8,109 bases of DNA from Oscillospiraceae bacterium (GTDB lineage Bacteria > Bacillota > Clostridia > Oscillospirales > Oscillospiraceae): contig JAQVYO010000064.1 of the NCBI GenBank assembly GCA_028708585.1, positions 1 through 8,109 on the forward strand, written 5' to 3'. A program made the translations under genes and the position numbers. The notes under the pieces were generated by a model. That model was given only the letters and a program-made list of their open reading frames with translations. It ran no database searches and was not told the DNA's origin. Shown piece after piece: positions 5,033-8,109 of this stretch. Position 1 is the stretch's first letter. Every line of letters starts with the position of its first letter.

Positions 5033-6769
5033 ATGAAACTATTCGATCCCAGCAATATCAGACTAACAAAGTATCTTTTTTATACCGGCAAGGGCGGCGT
5101 TGGTAAAACCAGCGTTGCCTGTGCCACCGCAGTTTCCCTTGCGGACAATGGGAAAAAGGTGCTGCTCATCAGTACCGACCCTGCTTCCAATTTGCAGGAT
5201 GTCTTTTCGATGGAACTGACCAATAAGGGAGTGCCCATCTCCGACGTGCCAAATTTAGTGGTGGCGAACCTTGACCCCATACAAGCGGCGGCTGAATACC
5301 GGGAAAACGTGATCGCGCCTTATCGCGGCAAGCTGCCCACCTCCGTGATTGCCAATATGGAGGAACAGCTTTCCGGCTCCTGCACCATAGAGATTGCGGC
5401 ATTCAATGAGTTTTCCAGCTTTATCACGGACGATAAGGTTCAGCAGGAATACGACCATATCATTTTTGATACTGCCCCTACTGGACACACCCTGCGGATG
5501 CTTCAGCTTCCGTCCGCATGGAGCAATTTCATCAGTGAAAGTACCCACGGTGCATCCTGTCTCGGTCAACTTTCCGGCTTGGAAAGCAAAAAGGCCATTT
5601 ACAAGCAGGCCGTGGAAACGCTGGCGGACGGCAATTTGACCACATTAATCCTCGTTACCCGTCCCGAAATCGCGCCCTTCAAGGAGGCAGAACGGGCTTC
5701 CAGCGAGCTTTCCGCGCTGGGCGTGGGCAATCAAACGCTGGTCATCAACGGCATACTGATGGAGCATAGCGATGCCTTATCTTCGAGCCTGTATGAAAAA
5801 CAACAGGCTGCTCTTGCCGCCATGCCGGAGAGTTTGTGGACATTTCCGCGCTACATGGTTCCCCTGCGGGCCTATAACATCACAGGGCTTGAAAACGTCC
5901 GCGCCCTGCTTCACACAGACCATGTGACCGCCCATGCGCAAACACTAAACGCCGCCCATATCCATACACTGAACAATGTGATTGACGAATTAGCGATGGA
6001 AGGCAAACGTGTCATCTTTACGATGGGCAAGGGCGGTGTGGGTAAAACCACAGTCGCTGCCGCCGTTGCGCTGGGGATTGCGAAGCGTGGAAGGAAAGTC
6101 CATCTTACCACCACCGACCCTGCCGCGCATCTGAAGTTTGTGCTGGACGAAACCAGCGGCGTATCCATGAGCCATATCGATGAAGCCGAGGAATTAAAAA
6201 AGTATCAGTCTGAGGTTCTTTCCAAAGCCCGCGCGTCTGGCATGGGCGATGAGGATATCGCTTATGTGGAGGAAGATCTGCGCTCCCCTTGCACACAGGA
6301 GATCGCTGTATTCCGAGCCTTTGCCGAAATCGTAGAAAAGGCCGACGATCAGGTGGTGGTCATCGACACCGCACCCACCGGGCATACTCTGCTTTTGTTG
6401 GAGTCCACGCAGAGCTACAACCATGAAATAGAGCGCACCAAAGGCGAGATACCCGAAGCAGTCAAGCGGTTGCTTCCGAGACTCAAATCCAATGAAACCG
6501 AGGTCATCATTGTGACCCTCCCCGAAGCGACCCCTGTTTATGAGGCGTTGCGCTTAGAGGATGATTTGCAGCGGGCAGGTATTGCCGCTAAATGGTGGGT
6601 TGTCAATCAGTCCCTTTACGGCACGAATACCACCAACCCCATTCTGGCGGCAAAGGCGGCCGGCGAAGTGGAATGGCTCAACCGCATCGACGAACACGCT
6701 GGTGGCAAGTTCGCACTGATCGCATGGAGCGCAGGGGAAATCAAAGGCAATAATTTGTTGACTCTTTAA
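5033..6769 (+). CDS. arsA: ArsA arsenite-stimulated ATPase, two-domain form
   Basis: A 578-residue cytosolic ATPase of the ArsA/Get3 family that couples ATP hydrolysis to arsenite export. Both halves are present and look functional. A1 has the P-loop GKGGVGKT (19-26), STDPASNLQ and DTAPTGHTL (146-154). A2 has GKGGVGKT (332-339), TTDPAAHL and DTAPTGHTL (445-453). All three metalloid-binding cysteines of R773 ArsA have equivalents: Cys117 in SGSCTIEIAAF, Cys176 in THGASCLGQL and Cys420 in RSPCTQEIAVF. The histidines of the two DTAPTGH motifs are also kept. The length matches the fused ArsA rather than the single-domain forms of some anaerobes. ATG directly follows the arsD stop with no spacer; the ribosome site (AGAGG 5018-5022) lies within arsD, so translation is probably coupled. 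It is the last gene of the operon, and no terminator is seen until 6986. Confidence 0.97.
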   Translation: MKLFDPSNIRLTKYLFYTGKGGVGKTSVACATAVSLADNGKKVLLISTDPASNLQDVFSMELTNKGVPISDVPNLVVANLDPIQAAAEYRENVIAPYRGKLPTSVIANMEEQLSGSCTIEIAAFNEFSSFITDDKVQQEYDHIIFDTAPTGHTLRMLQLPSAWSNFISESTHGASCLGQLSGLESKKAIYKQAVETLADGNLTTLILVTRPEIAPFKEAERASSELSALGVGNQTLVINGILMEHSDALSSSLYEKQQAALAAMPESLWTFPRYMVPLRAYNITGLENVRALLHTDHVTAHAQTLNAAHIHTLNNVIDELAMEGKRVIFTMGKGGVGKTTVAAAVALGIAKRGRKVHLTTTDPAAHLKFVLDETSGVSMSHIDEAEELKKYQSEVLSKARASGMGDEDIAYVEEDLRSPCTQEIAVFRAFAEIVEKADDQVVVIDTAPTGHTLLLLESTQSYNHEIERTKGEIPEAVKRLLPRLKSNETEVIIVTLPEATPVYEALRLEDDLQRAGIAAKWWVVNQSLYGTNTTNPILAAKAAGEVEWLNRIDEHAGGKFALIAWSAGEIKGNNLLTL

Positions 6770-6954
6770 GGATCAAAAACGTACCGTGGTAAAATTTCAG
6801 GGGTTTTGGAAAATTAACTTGCTATCTCAGAAAATCTTTTTTGCACACCTTCTGGAAAAGTGGCTTAAATACTGGATTCTTTTAGATTTACTCACTTAAA
6901 AACAGAAAAAATCGCCATATTTCGACAGAAAAACAAGCTAAAAATGAGGATTTG

Positions 6955-6982
6955 GCGGGTTCAAATCTCCGCGCTCGTATCA
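6955..6982 (+). pseudogene. tRNA 3'-end-like relic
   Basis: The T-loop consensus TTCAAAT (6960-6966) is followed at exact tRNA spacing by a 5-base strand, the 7-base acceptor-like strand CGCTCGT (6972-6978), A and TCA (a degraded CCA). Only three of five T-stem positions pair, and no D or anticodon arm lies upstream, so this is not a working tRNA. CGCTCGT resembles the tRNA-Arg(ACG) strand CGCGCGC at five of seven positions. A competing explanation is a simple hairpin of GATTTG (6949-6954) with CAAATC (6962-6967). The preceding 6770-6954 is A/T-rich and holds nothing else I recognise. Confidence 0.33.
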
Positions 6983-6985
6983 TCG

Positions 6986-7017
6986 AAAAGACCGTCGAAA
7001 AAAGCCGACGGTCTTTT
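6986..7017 (+). terminator. Rho-independent terminator downstream of arsA
   Basis: AAAAGACCGTCG (6986-6997) and CGACGGTCTTTT (7006-7017) form a perfect 12-bp stem with an 8-base A-rich loop. The terminal T residues sit in the stem, so it can act on both strands. It is the first strong terminator after arsA and lies four bases after the tRNA-like relic, as would a terminator that once served a tRNA gene. Confidence 0.85.
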
Positions 7018-7282
7018 GCTATGTCTGTAGTTATGCGGATTTTCGGGAGGCAAGTTCTATAAGGCCGCTCGAACGCAGAATCGGTTAACATATTTTCTCT
7101 TACTTTGACAGCTAACAGATTGGCGCTTGTTTGAGGAGGATTGGCACTCGCTCGTGTCTTTTCTATATATTTAAATTGTAAAGGTCCGGCATAATATCCT
7201 TTTTCTGCCCGGAAACAAAAATAAATTGCCCATACAGAAAGATGTCGTGACAGGATAAATGATAAGAAAAGGATCAGGCATG

Positions 7283-7304
7283 TGCGTTTTGCCTTTCAAA
7301 CGCA
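7283..7304. repeat. 7-bp inverted repeat
   Basis: TGCGTTT (7283-7289) pairs perfectly with AAACGCA (7298-7304) around an 8-base loop. No T run follows on either strand, so it is not an ordinary terminator. Function unknown. Confidence 0.4.
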
Positions 7305-7317
7305 GTCTGGCGGGCCG

Positions 7318-7331
7318 ATATACCGGTATAT
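7318..7331. repeat. 14-base perfect palindrome
   Basis: ATATACCGGTATAT is a perfect 14-base palindrome about 210 bases before the collagen-like gene. It has the size and symmetry of a dimeric repressor site, but no matching regulator is encoded in the window. Confidence 0.4.
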
Positions 7332-7413
7332 GATCACTTAATGTTGTGGTTTGATTTTCTGTTTTGACTTAGATAAAACTTCAACCTCTTTGCCCTGACA
7401 TCCAAAACGCCGC

Positions 7414-7441
7414 ACGGGAGCGGTATTAAAGACATAAAATA
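7414..7441 (+). promoter_or_regulatory. Possible sigma-K-like promoter of the collagen-like gene
   Basis: CATAAAATA (7433-7441) fits the CATAnnnTA -10 pattern of sporulation sigma-K, with AC at 7414-7415 after a 17-base spacer. BclA-like collagen proteins of spore formers are often sigma-K controlled. The motif carries little information in A/T-rich DNA, and whether this organism sporulates is unknown, so this is weak. Confidence 0.18.
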
Positions 7442-7542
7442 ATACATAACCATGTATGATGGTGTATTTTGCATAAATATCAATGCATTCCGGGCAGCTT
7501 TCTTAATGCTGCATGTGAAGATATTTATATGGAGGGAATATT

Positions 7543-8109
7543 ATGAATGAAGCATTGCAAGTAGAGCGTCTGGCTGCGGGTACGGTCGAGAGAAACGCAA
7601 ATGTTGTTTTTGATTCAAGCACGGTTTTAACAGGCAATATCGATTATGACAGCGTAACAGGCGTTGTCACTTTAAATGAGTCGGGCAGATATGAGTTTGG
7701 CTGGTGGGTAGCGACACAATCGTCAGCTTCGACAAACGGAGCCGGATTCGTGCTGGTTTCATCGCAGGGAGATTCCGTGATTGGCAATTCCCCTATCAAA
7801 ACCGGAGAGGTAGTTGGGATAGCGGTAATTGAAGTCGAATCCGCGCCTGTTACGGTAGAATTGCAAAACAACAGCACCGCAGCGGTTTTCTATTCCACGA
7901 CCGTTCCGGTGAAAGCCGGTCTGGCCGTAATCGGAGAATCCGGGGGTGGAGAAACAGGTCCGACCGGGCCTACAGGTCCACAAGGAGAAACAGGCCCCAC
8001 GGGTCCGCAGGGACTTCAAGGAGAAACAGGCCCCACGGGTCCGCAGGGACTTCAAGGAGAAACAGGCCCCACGGGTCCGCAGGGACTTCAAGGTGAAACC
8101 GGCCCGACC
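7543..8109 (+). CDS. Collagen-like protein with N-terminal BclA-type head, 5' part
   Basis: The gene is open to the right edge, giving 189 codons. Residues 1 to about 132 are rich in beta strands and resemble the jelly-roll (TNF/C1q-like) head of BclA proteins: GNIDYDSVTGVVTLNESGRYEF (quoted in part: TGVVTLNESGRYEFGWWV), then GDSVIGNSPI, VTVELQNNSTA and the closing AGLAVIGE. From residue 136 a collagen stalk of Gly-X-Y triplets begins, with Pro in X and Thr or Gln in Y (GETGPTGPQGLQ repeated). Such proteins form trimeric surface or exosporium filaments. The head precedes the stalk here, whereas in BclA it is C-terminal, though a second head may lie beyond the edge. No signal peptide is visible in MNEALQVERLAAG. 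GGAGGG at 7531-7536 lies six bases before the ATG. The minus-strand frame opposite is an antisense artefact of the repeats. Whether the product is on spores or vegetative cells is unknown. Confidence 0.85.
   Translation, partial: MNEALQVERLAAGTVERNANVVFDSSTVLTGNIDYDSVTGVVTLNESGRYEFGWWVATQSSASTNGAGFVLVSSQGDSVIGNSPIKTGEVVGIAVIEVESAPVTVELQNNSTAAVFYSTTVPVKAGLAVIGESGGGETGPTGPTGPQGETGPTGPQGLQGETGPTGPQGLQGETGPTGPQGLQGETGPT
7948..8109 (+). repeat. 36-base tandem repeats encoding collagen triplets
   Basis: Three identical 36-base units (7984-8019, 8020-8055, 8056-8091) each encode GETGPTGPQGLQ. They are preceded by a diverged unit (7948-7983, GETGPTGPTGPQ) and followed by the start of another unit with synonymous changes (8092-8109), cut by the window edge. 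Identity at the nucleotide level points to recent repeat expansion, so copy number probably varies between strains. Confidence 0.95.

Larger units (their letters stand above)
7018..7542. other. Gene-free intergenic stretch before the collagen-like gene
   Basis: No convincing coding region was found on either strand; frames are short and lack ribosome sites with sensible starts. A GAGGAGG at 7133-7139 is not followed by a usable frame. A TTGACA at 7105-7110 has no good -10 partner. Structured spots are an imperfect hairpin with one bulge (TCCGGCA 7185-7191 with TGCCCGGA 7206-7213), a 7-bp hairpin (7283-7304), a 14-base palindrome (7318-7331), and ATACAT (7442-7447) with ATGTAT (7452-7457). The right end serves as leader and promoter region of the gene starting at 7543. 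No riboswitch class was recognised. Confidence 0.6.

Noticed and set aside
6770..6954. Terminator immediately after arsA
   Set aside because: Only weak, imperfect pairings with no proper T run are seen; the first convincing terminator is at 6986-7017.
7105..7180. Promoter TTGACA plus GAGGAGG for a small gene
   Set aside because: There is no adequate -10 box at 16-18 bases, and frames after the ribosome-like site are shorter than about 20 codons with poor start spacing.
7759..8091. Minus-strand open frame with a repeated LRTRGACFSL-like peptide
   Set aside because: It is the antisense of the collagen triplet repeats, has no ribosome site, and the plus-strand frame has a clear ribosome site, head domain and Gly-X-Y pattern.
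7984..8109. CRISPR-like array
   Set aside because: The 36-base units are directly adjacent with no spacers and stay in frame as collagen triplets.

Overview
This window looks like chromosome from an anaerobic, low- to mid-GC Firmicute (Clostridia or Negativicutes type). The support is a class III fructose-1,6-bisphosphatase, strong AGGAGG-type ribosome binding sites, an anaerobe-style arsenic operon with Acr3, ArsD and two-domain ArsA, and a collagen-like surface protein with a BclA-like head domain. The exact taxon cannot be fixed from the sequence alone.

Layout. (1) 1-449: 3' end of fbp. (2) 464-704: a complete tRNA-Arg(ACG) transcription unit with a consensus promoter, a hairpin near the predicted +1, the tRNA and a rho-independent terminator. 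(3) 705-1000: a gene-free joint holding a probable tRNA-Arg(CCT) 3'-half relic on the minus strand, a cluster of four related GGGCGC/GCGCCC arms, and a terminator-like hairpin. (4) 1001-6769: one tightly packed plus-strand arsenic resistance operon: arsR, a Cys-rich DUF2703-type protein, a CoA-disulfide-reductase-like/rhodanese fusion, acr3, arsD, arsA. (5) 6770-7017: a 3' tail with a tRNA-3'-end-like relic and a strong terminator. (6) 7018-7542: a 525-base gene-free stretch with several inverted repeats. (7) 7543-8109: 5' part of a collagen-like protein gene that runs off the right edge, including three identical 36-base tandem repeats.

How the genes work together. ArsR should repress the promoter at 1008-1036 and release it when As(III) or Sb(III) binds its cysteines. 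ArsD would collect As(III) and pass it to the ArsA ATPase, which powers or assists efflux through Acr3. No arsenate reductase (arsC) lies in the operon, so this unit handles As(III) directly. The two middle genes are not part of the classical arsRDABC set. One is a thioredoxin-like protein with 11 cysteines and the other is a flavin disulfide reductase fused to a sulfurtransferase domain. Together they suggest a thiol or persulfide redox arm added to arsenite efflux, which is the most interesting hypothesis here.

The operon differs visibly in base composition from fbp and lies between tRNA genes or tRNA relics. This is consistent with acquisition at a tRNA-associated recombination hot spot, although no integrase is present in the window.
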